In this document: positions 63,948-64,000 of the stretch, piece after piece | Layout of the letters: each line of letters starts with the position of its first letter | Position numbering within the stretch: the stretch's first letter is position 1 | The notes under the pieces: generated by a model | Told to the model about the DNA's origin: nothing | The model's input: the letters and a program-made list of their open reading frames with translations, nothing else | Databases searched by the model: none | Program-made: the position numbers and the translations under genes | Source of the DNA: Rhodococcus sp. KRD162 | GTDB taxonomy: Bacteria; Actinomycetota; Actinomycetes; Mycobacteriales; Mycobacteriaceae | Assembly (NCBI RefSeq): GCF_017168335.1 | Contig: NZ_JABFAU010000007.1 | Span: forward strand, 250,691 to 314,690 | Reading direction: 5' to 3' | DNA length: 64,000 nt

Positions 63948-64000
63948 CTCGTGAGTCGTCCTGCCGCGATGGTCGTTCCGGAGATGGGCGACTCCGGAAA

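Noticed and set aside
1..64000. CRISPR array or rRNA operon
   Set aside because: No series of spaced direct repeats of CRISPR type and no rRNA-like stretches were seen; the only tandem repeats are those at the tRNA-Ala end.

Overview
The window looks like a chromosome segment of a GC-rich mycolic-acid actinobacterium, most likely Rhodococcus or a close relative. The signs are the hisN / prfB / mscS-like / ftsE / ftsX / smpB / ssrA neighbourhood, an Lsr2 xenogeneic silencer, a UfaA1-type fatty-acid methyltransferase cluster, a complete mce operon and a CYP153 alkane hydroxylase. No 16S rRNA or species-level marker is present, so the genus is an inference.

Bases 1-20,600 are ordinary core chromosome: a partial acyl-CoA dehydrogenase, a DUF1304 membrane protein, HisN, a beta-carbonic anhydrase, RF2, an MscS-type channel, FtsE/FtsX, SmpB, a DMT exporter, an NAD(P)-binding epimerase-like protein and tmRNA with a strong terminator. 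Then comes a tightly overlapping run (hydrolase, FAD oxidoreductase, DUF1365, two cyclopropane/methyl-branched fatty acid synthase-like methyltransferases, DUF1295), followed by phosphoglucomutase, an MFS exporter, a DsbA-like protein and tRNA-Ala(GGC). The tRNA 3' end is followed by four 17-bp tandem copies of itself plus a short extension. Lsr2 faces it.

From 21,585 the character changes. A Tn5053/Tn402-type terminal repeat cuts an exported-protein gene and is followed by tniA-tniB-tniQ and two overlapping tyrosine-recombinase genes, the second without recognisable catalytic residues. The cargo-like region holds (i) an alkane-oxidation cluster (AraC regulator, 2Fe-2S ferredoxin, CYP153, ferredoxin reductase, transglutaminase-like protein, SDR, BtrH-like protein); (ii) an IS3 remnant; (iii) a mce operon (two YrbE permeases, MceA-F, one Mce-associated protein); (iv) IS30 and IS3 debris; (v) an oxidative cluster (DUF4873 protein, AurF-like diiron oxygenase, Baeyer-Villiger-type FMO, SDR, ferredoxin-reductase, alpha/beta hydrolase) with a TetR regulator; and (vi) IS110 debris, a hotdog thioesterase and a DHA2 exporter with its TetR regulator. 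Read together, the genes suggest uptake (Mce) and stepwise oxidation (P450, BVMO, SDR, hydrolase, thioesterase) of hydrophobic compounds. That pathway is inference.

At 58,494-58,499 a second tni end, identical to the first over 16 bases, lies inside the 3' end of a serine resolvase gene. The resolvase gene is also split by an intact IS21-family element (58,903-61,482, 6-bp target duplication GGGCGA). A third, weaker tni-like end is at about 55,308. The window ends with a HigBA-like toxin-antitoxin pair, three small unrecognised genes and a 33-bp perfect palindrome. The most interesting object is the candidate 34-37 kb tni island carrying alkane-oxidation and mce genes. Its exact limits are not settled by the sequence.
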